This document shows, piece by piece, positions 1-12,152 of a DNA stretch of 64,000 nucleotides (the stretch's first letter is position 1; each line of letters opens with the position of its first letter). The position numbers and the translations under genes were made by a program. The notes beneath the pieces are model-generated. The model did no database searches and was not told where the DNA came from. It saw nothing but the letters and a program-made list of their open reading frames with translations. The DNA is from Phytoseiulus persimilis (Eukaryota > Arthropoda > Arachnida > Mesostigmata > Phytoseiidae), in contig CM075101.1 in NCBI GenBank assembly GCA_037576195.1, forward strand, positions 6,076,001 through 6,140,000. Direction: 5' to 3'.

Positions 1-1084
1 AGAGCAATACTCCAGACTATGTTTGCTTGTAATTGATTGTTTTTCTTGCATCGTTTCTCTTGATAGGTGTTGCTTCCGTCGTCCTCAGGACGTTGGAGCT
101 AATACACGATCATGACCGCAAGGAGGTGTCATATCGTGCTGCCGCTCGGTCGCAAACGATCCAGGGGGAAGTTCGGGGGTGCCTAGTCCGTCTCAATGCA
201 TATTCCCCATATCAGTCACTAATTCAGGGTCAAAAATTCGAGTCATTAATCAAGAACAGGGGGTCAATCCGCGCTCGAAAGCAGGACAACCTCTTCTTTT
301 CAGAATTTCCATGTTTCTCCCATCGTCCCCAGAATATCCTCTTTCTGAGGTGCTTGCCAATGGTTTTGGTATCTCATCAAAGCTCCGACTCCACATCAGC
401 ATTCCCGGGGGGTGGATATCAGCGGTCAGTTCTCGTCATCTCAGGTTGGGCGATACAGACACAGTTCAGGCTAAGAGCATTGAAGCTCAAAAACCAACTG
501 GGGTCCCGGATGAGACAGCCACGGAAGAGAATGACGTATCGTCATCGTACCTTGTCATCGAGTCTGCCTGAAACTCTGGCCGGAATTTCACGTCGGCGTT
601 GTCTCCAGTGGGACCGGTGGGCTTTATGCCCATAGCCACGCTTCCGCACGGGACATCTTCTATGGTTTCCATTCGCTTCGGAGAAAATAAATTTCTTAGT
701 CGGGATGCAGCTCACCATGATCAAGCCTCCTTCAGTCCTGTGACGACTCAACAACCAAGATTTCTCAGGCGGTCAGATACCTGAATTTCATTTCAGACGT
801 CATGCCGCTTTCCGACCCGTGGAGCCCGCTCCAAGCTTCGTAGAACAAGGCCATGCAGAAAACTTGGAGCGCTAACAGAAAGGAAACTCGATCATTCGTT
901 TGAAGACGAATGGACATACTGTCTACCAATTCCAGACCCTCTTCTAGAAGCTTCTTCCCATTTGGCCAAGGTTCTCCCTGATAATTCAATCATGCCAGCA
1001 GGATATATCTGGTGGGCAGAGTGGGTGTTAAGCTCCATTCCTGACGTCGTCCCATGAATTCTCGAAGGGACACAAACCTGGACG
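1..1084. other. Left end, no recognisable gene
   Basis: I see no gene or repeat that I can name here. Open frames in this stretch are short, overlap on both strands and do not read like a known protein family. Homology to the second duplication copy begins only near position 1085, so this piece lies outside the duplicated unit. Confidence 0.5.
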
Positions 1085-2129
1085 TTGCGACGTTGGCCAT
1101 TTCTTGGCTTTCCTCGACGTTTTCGGAGCAATGTTGTGCTGGGAGATGATATTTTGGGCTTCCATTGTGTATTTACGTTAAGGGTGTAGTTACCTCTAGC
1201 GTTCTCACTCAGATCTTGAAATCCATTCTGCCATCGATCCTCGTGATTCACTCGAAAGAGCCTCGGATGTCGTTATGAACCATCGTTTCATGGAACGACT
1301 CGCTTCTGACGGGCAAATTAAATCTCAGGTGAAACGGCAACTGAGAAGCATGTGTTTCTGTTGCACTGTTGTTCACTCAAAAACGGCAGTGTAAGCGGAA
1401 AATAAATGCTGTGGTGTATAGGACAAGGTTTTCATTCATAGTCATCTCGGGTAAGTAATGAGTTCTAGCACTTCCACACGTTTCCTGGAGCATTTTCAAG
1501 CATTTCAAGCATTGAATCAAGGTTTGGTAAGAAGCAGAACCAACATTTCAGAAACGAGGTTATCGCTCAAGTGTTTGAAACTTTAGAAAAATACTTTGAG
1601 ATCATCAATCCCGATTCTGTATAATATCGAACAGCTCGATTATACGGCGTTATCAACTATCGTCGGAATGCCTTCCTCCCACCTGGAACGTGTAGATAGC
1701 AAGCTCATCGGTTGATCGAGCCTGTTTTTGAGGGCTCAACGGGAATATCAAATTTCGACATCTGGATTTTCACAGCGACAGGCTTGTCTGGACTCAAGTT
1801 TCAACACTTTCCATTACTAGTTGTGGTGGGCGGTAACTTTCATGTACTCAGAGCATTTTTGATACACAATCAGTGTTCGTGGAGCTGAACAGGGTCGGGC
1901 AGCAGGGTCGAAGAAGCGGGTCCACATGCCACGTGGAGGGAAAAACGCAGTAACGGAGCTTCGCTGCCGTACCCGGATTCGTTGCGGAAACGAAAGGATA
2001 TGAAAGCTTCGATGACAAAGAGCTTCAAATAACTTCGAACTGTACACTTGGTGAGGAAGATGGAGGGGGGCTGATGATCGTTGCTATGCGCAACGATCAA
2101 CCGCGAAGGAATCTTGGCCACCTCACCTC

Positions 2130-2195
2130 ATCGGGTTGTGAAGCTGTACCAATCGGACATGCTGGGCCGAAAACCTTACTAATTGGTAAGCTAAC
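2130..2195 (-). pseudogene. Remnant of the scramblase 3' coding end
   Basis: About 60 bp on the minus strand align with the last codons and stop of the intact scramblase gene at 5014-5065, inside otherwise collinear block A. The stop codon is changed (TAG to TGG by my alignment) and the frame is shifted by a small indel. Homology stops just upstream in the gene's sense, and the remaining scramblase exons are absent. It is best read as the stub of a duplicate gene that was deleted or replaced. The piece is short, so confidence is moderate. Confidence 0.5.
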
Positions 2196-2704
2196 CGGGG
2201 ACTTGATCATCATGGCTCCCGAGCCGACACGCGCTGCTATTTTCCTTTTCTCCTCTCCGCTTCTTCGCTCGCTTCGAGGTCGACCTGAGCCTTCGCGATC
2301 TGGAGGCGGGTCGTTTCAACGTGAAATCTCGAAATAAGGGGATTCGGACATCTTGGGAACGACATTCTGGCCCCAGACAGTTGGGCGCGACAAACTCTTG
2401 GTTCTCGAGCGATGTCCGCCTCTCTTCACTTGAACAACGTCGACGACGCTGAGGGAGGACTCGGCCGGAATAGCTCCAGCGAGTCGGGAAAATATCTGGC
2501 TTCTCCATGAATGTTCCGCGAGCGTTGCGATGTGAGAGGTGTGATGTGGGAGACTACGTCCTCTATACCGCCGCTATGTGCAGCACCGGAGCGACGGCCG
2601 GGAACAGCTGCACGTCGTTCACGCAATATTTTTCAGGGTAGATCGCCTATGGAGATCCGGTTGTCACTCACGTTATAGCGACATTCGCGTTATCTGTCAT
2701 CACT
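2196..2704. other. Unrelated segment where duplicate scramblase should be
   Basis: About 510 bp separate blocks A and B of the left copy. The equivalent interval in the right copy is the 1.6 kb scramblase gene. I see no similarity between the two beyond the edges. An overlapping minus-strand open frame at 2191-2508 is arginine- and serine-rich and resembles nothing I know. This may be a replacement insertion or scrambled leftover sequence. Confidence 0.4.
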
Positions 2705-3887
2705 CACCCGCCCGATTCCCGCCGGGGCCTTCTTGAATTCTGTCCCTGATTCAGTTGCTCTCGCTAAACGAATGCCTGTCCCCCGTTGTTGACATCTCGA
2801 TTCTCGCCTCTCTTCTCCGGTCACAAGGAGTAACTTCGAGCAGTCGTAAGAACTGAGGTCTCGACCAACATCAAGAGGCCGCCGTCAGCAACACCGGTTG
2901 GAGATGAGTTCTCTCTCCATCGAACAGACGACACGTCACTCACGATGGAGGGAAACACGAGAGTTTGGGCTGCAGAGGCTGATTCGAAATTTCTGATGAA
3001 ATGAACGAATACGGAGTGGATACCTGGGGAGGAGCGGATAAGCTCGAGGTTGGCATCTTGTCAACGACGCCGGTGAAGGTAGTTCATGTCGAGTTTCACG
3101 ACCTATATTCGTCCCGCAACAGCTATGCTCCGCAAATTCCATCGCTGGGCTGCAAAAGACCTGAGAGATCCCTCTCAACGATTGCTATTCTACATCAGCC
3201 TGATTCAGACCTGGAATATCCATTGACGGAGCTATTGCTCTCCGTTCGGTGGGCGATCGGATAGGAGAGGAGGTTTACTGTGGAAATTAAGATGTCGAGG
3301 AGTCTGTAAGAATGGCCAGCTCGGTCGGATATGCTGATGCCGACAGTGGCTGGGGGGAACAGCGTGGTGGTCTGAGATGATGGAAGAGGTTAGCCTCGGT
3401 GCGGAAAGAACTTAAGGATCGATATCGTCTCGCTTCATGTCCCAGGTCGTGTTCTGAAGTAGAATTCTCCACCACATGAGCGAGGTTTCCCCTTCGTCAC
3501 AAACATCAAAGTCTTTGTCGATATATATTCCGGAGCAGTTGATAACAGCGACGACTCGGAAATATATTGAAATCGAACGGGTGAATACCGCACGGAATGA
3601 GCCTGATGAGTCGAAAGATGAATTCAGACATGAGTCTCGGTTCCGTTAGTGCAGACTCCCTCGAGGAGGGCGCGTCAACTTCCTCCATGCAAACTTGAGA
3701 TTTGAACTGAATAAGCTGTCGCTGCAGCTTCGCAATTATGAGTAATCACCCGTGTTGAGAACTTGGGCCTGCTGCTATTGCAACCGGAGCAATCGGTTAA
3801 CAGAACGGCCGATTAGGATGAAGGAGATCAATTGATATGAAAGAGACCCCACTTCTTCTACGATTCCGATTCCGGTGTTCGGTAGAG

Positions 3888-3927
3888 ATCGGATCCACGA
3901 TTGCCATCTATGGCAACCGACATCTGG
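3888..3927 (-). pseudogene. Remnant of the UBE3B 3' coding end
   Basis: Position by position, 3888-3927 matches 8083-8125, which encodes the last roughly 12 residues and stop of UBE3B. About 23 of 29 bases agree in the clearest part. It lies at the right edge of block C, immediately next to the start of block A of the second copy. The tandem duplication breakpoint therefore probably fell inside the final UBE3B exon, leaving this stub in the left copy. Confidence 0.4.
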
Positions 3928-5013
3928 CCAATTCTTGGCTTGTCCCGATGTTTCAGCTTCGGAGCGTTGTCGTGATGGGAAATGATCTCTGGGGCTTCCA
4001 TAGAACACTTAACGATCGTTGACAGTGATTTTAATTCCAGTGTACTCAGATATATCTGGAGATCTATCCTGCCATCGATGCTCGAATTTCATTCCACAGA
4101 GCTTCAACTTTTGTCATGAACCATCGTTTCATTGGACGGCTCGCTCCTGACAGACCAATGAAATCTGAGGTAAAACGACGATTGAGAAGCATGTGTTTCT
4201 GTTGCTCTTTTGTTCTCTGGGAAACGGCAGCGAAAGAGAAAATGCAAACTGTCGAGTATAGATCAAACTTTTAATTTATAGTCATCTCAAGTGTGTAACG
4301 AGTTCTAGCAACTCCACGAGTTCCCTGAAGTATCTTCAAACATGATCGGCAACGTGAACCACAGTTCGGTAAGTGGTGAGTAACATTTCGAGATTATATC
4401 ATCAACATTGGCAACCTCAGATAGCACAAAATGTGTTGAAATTATCAATTTGGATTCTGTATAATATCGAACAGCTCGACTATAAGGCGTGATCTAACAT
4501 CCCCAGGATACCTCCCTCCTACCTGGAGCTTGACTCTGTGGATAGCAGGCTTATCGGTTTATTGAGCCCGTTTCAAAGCGCTCAACAAAAACATAGAATT
4601 TCGACACCTGAATTTTCACAACGACACGCTTGTCACACGTTTCATAATTAGCTGTGGCGGGCGGCGACTTTCGTGTCCTCAGCCGGAACATTTTCGACAC
4701 AAAGTCAGTGCTTACGAAGCTGAACACGCTCGGGTAGCAGGGATCGAGAAGCGGGTCTACATATCGATCGATGGGCTAGGCCAGAATCTAAGTCCATAGG
4801 GAGACAGAAACGCAGGGAAGAAAGTTCGCTCCTATTCCTGGCTCCTTCGCTGAAAACAGAGGTATACAAAAATACCGACGACAAATGGCTCCAAGTCTTT
4901 CCGAACTGTAAAGTTCGCGAGAAAGACGAAGAGGACTTCATCATCGTTGCTACGCGCAACAACCAACCGCAAAAATCATTGGTGACTTGACCCCATCAGA
5001 CCGTGAAGCTGCT

Positions 5014-6403
5014 CTAATCGAACATGCCAGGTCGATCACCTTCCTTATTGGAACTCTTTTCGAAGAACATGAAGTCGATAAGGAAGGCGGCAGCCATCAG
5101 AGTAGCTTTCACATGAACATGAAGGTCGATCGGGAACGAGATTCCGAAGTTGTCGGCATCGGTGAATGCCTCTCGGAGAAGCCCGGTCCATTGCTTGGAG
5201 ATTTTCCCCACTGGCTGTCCGGTGACGTCAGAGATGACTTCGAATTCGACGTCTCCGCAAATACTGAATGTGCAAACGGGGCCCTCGATCCGAAGAATGA
5301 CGTTCTCTTGCGGGTCTCGAATGGTGAACTTCGGCGCGAAGATGGACCACTCCTGGCAAACGTACCCTATTACATTACCAGGAGGAGCGCAGACTTCCAT
5401 TCTTTGGAGACAGCACGGAAAGCAACACGAAGTGCAACGCAGGGGTCTGTAGAGATGTACCACCTGGGATTCAAAAACGGAGAGGGATGAGAATTTTTTC
5501 CTCCACCGAGTTGAAGTTTTTTTTTTTTAAAGGGGACTCAATCTGTAGTCATCCGCCGAGCTCGATCAGTGGGCTACAAACAACGAGTAAGGACTTCACC
5601 TACCTCGTTTCCTTGGAGGTCTTTGATTTTCATATCGAATGGACGGTTGGGTCCGCATAGATTCCGGGTGCAGCAATCCGTTTTCTCGGAAGCTTGGAAG
5701 ATCTGCGAAGGGCGGAAACTTCAAATCTCGGCGGCCAGATTCGGAAAAGGTATTGAACATTGATAATTCTTGAGTGGCGTTCGGTGCGAGAAGGATTATT
5801 GAATTGACGAACCTTTTGACCCATGGAGTTTTTCACCGAGTATTTGTTATTTGTTTCGAATCCAAGGAGAGCTTCTAGAGCCTCGACTTTCTGTTTGATG
5901 ATCAATTGATCGATTGCGGTCAAATATTCCAGGCCAGGAGGAACTCCTGGCATTCCCTGCGGGACCGGCGCCATGATTATGCTGCGAGAGAATACAACGA
6001 GCTCAGTCGCGAACGCAGCTGGAATCGAACTCTCGAAATCTTGAGCTCGACGACAGACTCACTTTTGCTCCGAAGGCGGGCCATACGGAATCGGGGGTTG
6101 CGTGATGGGTCCTTGAGGAACTGAAGGGTAGCCTCCAGGAGGATACACGGGTGGACCTGCAGGGGGGTAGCCACCCTGGACTGGAGGAGGATAGCCACCC
6201 TGGTCTGCTGGGGGATAGCCACCCTGACCTGGAGGCGGGTACTCGGGGGGATACTGTGCGGGAGGGGGATAGCCTCCAGGAGGAGGGTAGCCACCGCCTG
6301 GAGGATAGGGCGCGCCCTGATAACTGGCTGGTGGCGCGGTGAACCCGGGTGCAGCCTGAGGAGGATATGGGACACTTGCTTCGCTATATTGCGCGTAAGA
6401 CAT
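5014..6403 (-). CDS. PLSCR: Phospholipid scramblase (PLSCR family), 4 coding exons, 352 aa
   Basis: This gene encodes a membrane protein of the family that moves phospholipids between bilayer leaflets in response to calcium. Coding exons on the minus strand are 6063-6403, 5813-5981, 5604-5702 and 5014-5463, and all phases agree. The N-terminal 110 residues are a Pro/Gly/Tyr-rich tail with repeated GGYPPP units and PPxY-like motifs, as in family members that bind WW or SH3 domains. The scramblase core follows: PPGLEYL and GFETNNKY, the DCCTRN and RPLRCTSCCFPCCLQ cysteine clusters (likely palmitoylated), GKISKQWTGLLREAFTDADNFGI containing the EF-hand-like calcium motif, and a C-terminal hydrophobic AAFLIDFMFFE segment. 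Length is close to human PLSCR1. The start is ATG 6403, because a splice acceptor (TTGTTCCAG) sits just upstream and implies a 5' UTR intron. The gene lies in the right copy of the tandem duplication. Confidence 0.93.
6130..6330 (+). repeat. Minisatellite encoding scramblase GGYPPP repeats
   Basis: On the plus strand, short units built around GGATAGCCACCCTGG recur with variable spacing. They encode the repeated Gly-Gly-Tyr-Pro-Pro units of the scramblase N-terminal tail on the minus strand. Such coding minisatellites tend to vary in copy number. The reading frame is kept throughout. Confidence 0.7.
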
Positions 6404-8082
6404 GGCTTCTGGAACAAACATTCTGAATTATCGGTGAGAACATTTTCCAAAATTTGCATCCATCGGGTGAGTAGTTCCATCCCCAGAAGGAAGTGCTGGA
6501 TGGCACTCTCCAGTGTAGTAGATTCACAGCACATTTCGCAGCGGGCATAGCCGATGAAGTGCTGACGAAACTTTTCACCAGAGACACTCGCTCCTAGGGG
6601 GATGCTCTCGGATCGCTGGAGAGACCTCAGGTTCCGGATGTCAATGACATTATCGCGAAATAACCGAACATTCATCATCGACGAACACCAAAAATACATC
6701 TGTCCTTCCTTACCCGCCTGATTCTCTTCGGGGCTTTCTTGAATGCGATGCCCGATTGAGTTGCTCTAGCTGAACGAATTCCTGTCCCCTATTGCTGATT
6801 TCCGATTCCAGCCACTCTTTTCCGGTCACAAGGAGTAACTCTGATGATTCGATGGTCCCAACAGCAGTCGAAAGAACTCTGGGCTCGATCAACAACAAGA
6901 GGCCAGAGTAGTTCCGCCGACAGCGGCACCACTGCGGGAAGATGAGTTCTCTCTCCACCGAACAGACGACACGTCACTTCCGACGAAGAGAAACACGCGG
7001 GTTCGAGCTCCCAAAACAGCTGAGCACCCCTCTAGAGATTCAACTGTTCCCCGACGACTAACAACGAAGTCTACACTCTGCATACACGTTCGGCACTGTT
7101 TTTCCGCGCACGGCGCTGGAATGACTGAGCGCTTAGAGTGAAGACCGTTTTGGCCTTGTTCACTATGCTGACGTCAATACGACGGGTGACTCATGTAGCC
7201 CGCACCGCTCCGTTGGAAGAGTGGAAATGAAACGTTCAGAGCAGATGACGTTCCGTTTTGCTGACGTTTCTTGAAGGGAGAAAAAGCGACTCACGGGGTT
7301 GATCCGACGGGGTCTGGAACACTCGCAATCCCTACCGCGAAGTCAAATAATTCGAGGAATGGAACTATCCCTTTCGAACATCCGCGTTCTGAGGCGTTTA
7401 CTTTCATTTTCAAGAGCAAAGTTGTGAGAACGAGGTTGAACGATGCGAAGAAAGCTCGGTCTTCGAGGTTGCTCCGGAGTCTCTGACGGAATGAGCTGAT
7501 TCGAAGTGGATCACTGGGCAGGGGCGGACGAGCTGGTAGTGACAGAGCCGTCAGTAATTGCGGGAAACAGCGCGGGGGTCCGAGGTAATGAGATGGGTTT
7601 GCTCCGGTTAGAAAAAAAAAACTCGAAAAATGTTGAAGATTGATATCCTCTTTATTCTCGTCCAAGGTTGTGTTTCAATGTGGAACCACTCCACCGTATA
7701 TGCAATGGTTCGTCCTTCGTCACAAGCATCATCGATATACTTCAAAGCGATTGGTCACGAAAGTTCGAAATTGAACGGTTTGATACCGCACGGAACGAAC
7801 CTCATGAGTGAAAGAAAGAATCCAGACACCATCTTCGGGATCGTCAGTGCAGACTCCCTCGCGGAGGATTCGTTACCTTTGTTCATGCAACCACACGATC
7901 TGAACAATAAACTATCGCTGCAGCTTTGCAATGATCAGGAATCACTCGTGTGAGAAACTCGTGTCTGCTGTTGTTGCAGCCGGAACAATTGGTTTACGGA
8001 GCGGCCGACTAGAGTGAAGGCGATCAATCGATATAAAATATAACCTAGTTCCTCTTCGTTTCCGATTCCTCCAGACGAATTC

Positions 8083-11000
8083 TTAGGAGAGTTCGAACCC
8101 AGGGTTGCTGTTTATGGCGTATCGAAGCTTCTCCTTGAGCGTTTCCTTCTTCTGGTAGTTGGGCAGTTTGAGAAGATTGAAGCAGGTTGACGATGTCGGG
8201 AGTCTGTCGACAGGGTCACGCTTGCGCACGCGGAAAAAGGCTCTCGCGAAAGACACAACAGTATCTCCCCGGTCTTGATCATCGGAAACTTCGACACAGC
8301 GGATGGAGAACGGGGGTTCCAGATTCGCGAACCCCAGAAGAGGCGGACTAGAACACGACGTAACGAACTTTAAAAAGAGTCGGTGTTCTTCCGGCGTGAA
8401 GTCGTCCCAGAGGATCTCCCACAGCCAACAGATGACGCGGTGGGCATTGTGGAAGCCTCCGAAGTATTTGGTGTTCATGCGGAGATCCTGCGGAGAGAAA
8501 TCTTTGTTTTTAGCAGCACCCTCCGTTGACAGATCATGAGACCAGGCTTGTTTATTGCTGACGAATCGCCGCTCGACCGCAGATCCCTCAGGATAGCCTC
8601 CCATAGAACGGGAATCAGACACTCACGTTGAGATCGATGCCCGTGTTGTCGCCCGAGATGAGTCTTTGCAATTCCGGAGCGGAAAACATCGTAATCCATT
8701 CCTTCTTCACCAGAGCTCTGAAGCCGCGGATGAATGCTTTTGTTTGCTCGGCGATCTGCGTCTGCATCTTATATTGAGCGCTCAAATGTATGTATCTGTA
8801 ACGAAATCGTTGACCATGAGCCCAACCGGGGATCGGATTCCGCCAGGTGGTCTGCGAGAGACTATCTCAACTGAAATTGTGCACATGATCGCCGAAATCA
8901 CGATCTAGACGATATTCCATGGTCTCTAACCTCATCTTGTTCTCATTAGTCACAGCCATAGTTTTCCCTCCAGGAACGAGTTCATGAGTGACAATTTTGC
9001 CTAGTGAATCGTCATCTACACAGAAAAATAGACATAGGTCTTGCACATCGCCCGGATAATTCTGTAAAAGCAGTATCTGAAGGTTAGAGTCGGAGAGCAA
9101 TCATTTGAACGCCCAGAGTCAGAGAGAACGATTTCCCACTGAAACCGCCGATAAACAAAAAAACTCTCTTGCGGATGACCGTGCTTAGAATCATTCGTCA
9201 TAGCACTGTATTTTCGATGTGGTTGATATCAAATCTCACCTTGACTGTAGTGAGAGCGTTATATATTTCTTCATCGAGCGAGGGCAGCTCGTCAATGTAT
9301 GAGTAATACTGGAAATTCCGGTGTTGTCCTAAGATTTGACTGAGGAAGAACGTCGCGAATTTCACATCGACAACGATTCTCTCATGGACAGCTTTCCCGA
9401 GCATTTTCCCCACGAACTCGAAGAGTTCTAAATGGTTTTCGTTGAAGTATGATGTCGGAGAGGGATAGAGAGTCTGTTTGTTCGTCATTTTGAAGAGGTT
9501 CAATGCTGGATTGAAAACCCTCAGGATTGTCTCTTCGAGGAACTCTTTGAAGACTCCGTCCTGATCTATGCCAGCTTCATCAAGGCCTTGATAATTAACG
9601 AAACGCACTCGGATGACACCCTTGAGTTCTTGTGGAGTCAGAGCGTTCAGCTGTTGGAATCCATCCTCAACGATTCGGCTTCGATGCACCGTGATGTGAG
9701 TGGATTCCGTGCCCCCGGGAACGAGGTCCTGCTTGACACGTCTGCGGAACAGCTGCACACGTTCTCTGTGGGGCAGAACATGCGGTACTTTGTGCAGGAT
9801 CAGCTGTGCCCATAGTTTGCCGTTTTCAAAATCGGACACCAAAGTCGTGAACTTTGTCTTGACCAACCAATGGTCTTCCGGGGTGAACGATCGCCTCGAG
9901 TCGCGCCGGTAGAGCAACATCAGGAGCGAATGACAACACGTGAACAGGGGACAACAGGATATGGACTTGAGGTCCAACAACTGGTTGGAGATTATCTTAA
10001 AGATGAAAATGTTCAGGAACGACGACATGACGCACAGGTCCTTCAGTGTGAATGTCTTCTGTTGAACGTAGAGCTCATCGTCATCGAGGAGGACCAACAG
10101 ATGCGATGCACAGTTACAGAGCAGCTTGAGGATTTGGAATTCCATGGCGTTTGCTTTGACGTTTTGCTGGAGGAGTTCGAGAAATACTTTCGCGCGATGC
10201 GAAGGAGCGCTCCCACCCAAGGCACCGATAAGTCGCCAAAGCTTTGTTAGAAGTTCGTTCGATTGGAATGAGAGTCCTGTGAGAATGTCATGCCGCAACT
10301 CGGTCAAACAATCTATCGCTATTTCGTAGAAATGACACGTGAGCGCGACTTGCTGGACTTCGGGACACGTTATTTTCATCGTCGGTGGGGTGGATCTCGT
10401 GGTGCTTCCTCGGCGAAGCATGCCGATTACCTGTTTCCAAAATCAGTCACAAATGAGATATTCGAATCCGCCATTCACGCGGAATAGCTTAAAAGCACTC
10501 TAATCGCAACCAATCAAACGACCCACCTCAACGATTGCGACCGCTGCTGTATCGATGGGTGGCGGGCTGTCCGGCTCCTTGAGTTGGAGTTGGAATAGGG
10601 GTCTGAACAGAATCATCGAGAGTGTGGGACCCCACAACAGCTGTAGCTGACTCTTCATATGCGTGATAACCTACGAAAAATAACAGGTCACTTGGCTGAG
10701 TTTTATACTGACGTTTTCTCAAAATAGGACTTCTCACAGGATCGTTGACGGCAAGCGAGGCTGCGAAGCGCTCTTGCAGCATTCTCTCACCTCCTGCTGA
10801 CTCGGATCCACTTTCTGAGAGAACCAGCCAAGTAGGGGATGATATTCACTCATTGCTGATTGCTTCTTGCCGACGAACTGGGAGCAACTCTCCAAGATTC
10901 TTGTGCTCAGAGAACTTAGATCTCTGGACAATGCTTCGAGTTGACTCGGATCCTCTAAGGCCATCTGATGCGAAAGATCCACCAGGTTTGCGAGTAAACA

Positions 11001-12152
11001 GAGAGAATGGAGAACATCCATGGAGTCGGAGACGGTTTTCATTTTCGCCTCGTCCGCCAGCATCGTGATCACTAAAGGTAGAATGTTCTGTTGCTGAACG
11101 CATGTGAGGCTGAATGGGGCGATCGCTCTCATCTGATGTATGATCGCTGGCACGGACAAGAAGTGTACTACGAAGAGAATCAGGTATTCCTCGCTGAAGT
11201 TCAGAACGAGCGGACGAAGTGCCAATGTCGTCACAGCAATCAAAGAGGCCCGTCCGAGTAGAGGACGCTGTTTGACCACTGAGTTTAGGAGAAGACGTTT
11301 AAGATTGGGGAGGAATTCGTTCGCGACTGCGTGAGTTAGAAGTTTCAGAGAAAGTGCGTTCAATGTGGGTCTCAAATGCTCTTGGTGACGTCGCAGTTTC
11401 CAGGAGTTCACGTTGAAGAATGTCACCTGAGAGCGATAGAGTAGGAAACGTTATTATGTTGCATTCGAATTCGAGCATGATCGATCTCAATGTGAGTGAG
11501 AAAAAAGTCTCCAGCACAAACCAGGACGTGTAGGTAGAGTGATATTGCGTTAAGGTCGTGATTGATGTTCGGCTCCAGCGTCCTGAGGTTCTCAGAGACT
11601 CTCACAATATATTTCTTCGTCAGAGCTATCCACTGGACAGAGATCTTCTTGTCGCTCATTGCCTCCACATAGTTCTGTCAGAGGAAATTGATTCCAGTCA
11701 GAACAACTTAGATGATGATGGAGCTATGGTCCGCTGAGAAATCCCATCAAAGTAACACGCCCGTCATGACGGCGGGTCCTGAAGTGGAGGGAAACCGACC
11801 TGATCGGAGCTGGAACCCTCTAGCGACTTCAGGATGCGTGCAGAAATTTCTTGGAATCGGTCGTTCGCACGAAGCTGTTCTTTGGCGTTCGGCTCCTTGC
11901 CACCATAGAAGAAGAGGAGTCTCCTGGGGGGGGGAGTGGCTTTTTGAAATATCTGACGACTCGCGCATCAGCGCATATTCCCGGGGCTCGGATGAACTCA
12001 CATACCGGGTGTTATGGAAAAGTTCGACCGCAGTGGCCGGCTCCTTGGAGGCCAGAAACGCATCGACTTCCTCATATGCAACCTTCCGGAGGCGTCTCCG
12101 AGTGAGGAAGCCGCGGATCGCCGCGGATATGGTGGTGATGGCATCTTCTTTC
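8083..12152 (-). CDS. UBE3B: Ubiquitin-protein ligase E3B (HECT type), N-terminal exon unresolved
   Basis: This is a HECT-class E3 that accepts ubiquitin on a cysteine and passes it to substrates; in other animals UBE3B acts at mitochondria and in metabolic control. Exons on the minus strand are 12006-12152, 11800-11923, 11522-11674, 10791-11426, 10527-10670, 9240-10430, 8931-9061, 8627-8795 and 8083-8487, and all phases agree. They give 1032 residues against about 1068 in human. An IQ motif ([14 protein letters not shown]) is near the start. Helical scaffold follows, then the HECT domain with [30 protein letters not shown] split across its start, [23 protein letters not shown] and FGGFHNAHR. 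The catalytic loop [11 protein letters not shown] has its Cys codon at 8182-8184, and the protein ends GFELS. The first exon, about 30 codons matching the human start, was not found between 12153 and 14135. Its last exon carries the duplication breakpoint. Confidence 0.93.

Larger units (their letters stand above)
1085..3927 (+). repeat. Left copy of a diverged tandem duplication (scramblase lost)
   Basis: This segment matches positions about 3912-8125 in the same orientation, in three collinear blocks. Block A is 1085-2190 against 3912-5065, for example the shared stretches GAACCATCGTTTCAT and GAGAAGCATGTGTTTCTGTTG at about 1276 and 4116. Block B is 2705-2950 against 6710-6980, sharing CCGGTCACAAGGAGTAACT and GAACAGACGACACGTCACT. 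Block C is about 2990-3927 against 7480-8125, sharing ATACCGCACGGAA and CCGATTCC. Between blocks A and B the right copy holds the scramblase gene and the left copy holds about 500 bp of unrelated sequence. By eye the blocks are roughly 70-80 percent identical with many small indels, so the duplication is old. The distal end of block C reaches into the last codons of UBE3B. Confidence 0.75.
3912..8125 (+). repeat. Right copy of the tandem duplication (contains scramblase)
   Basis: This is the right-hand partner of 1085-3927. It starts where the left copy ends, so the two units are head-to-tail with little or no spacer. It contains block A (3912-5065), the intact scramblase gene (5014-6403), block B (6710-6980), block C (about 7480-8075) and then the final codons of UBE3B. 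The non-coding blocks are all that is shared with the left copy, apart from short remnants of the two genes. Confidence 0.75.

Noticed and set aside
6384-6699. A minus-strand frame upstream of the scramblase start that reads smoothly (MYFWCSSMMNVRLFRDN start).
   Set aside because: It has no recognisable family, lies in the scramblase leader and promoter, and lacks a counterpart in the other duplication copy.
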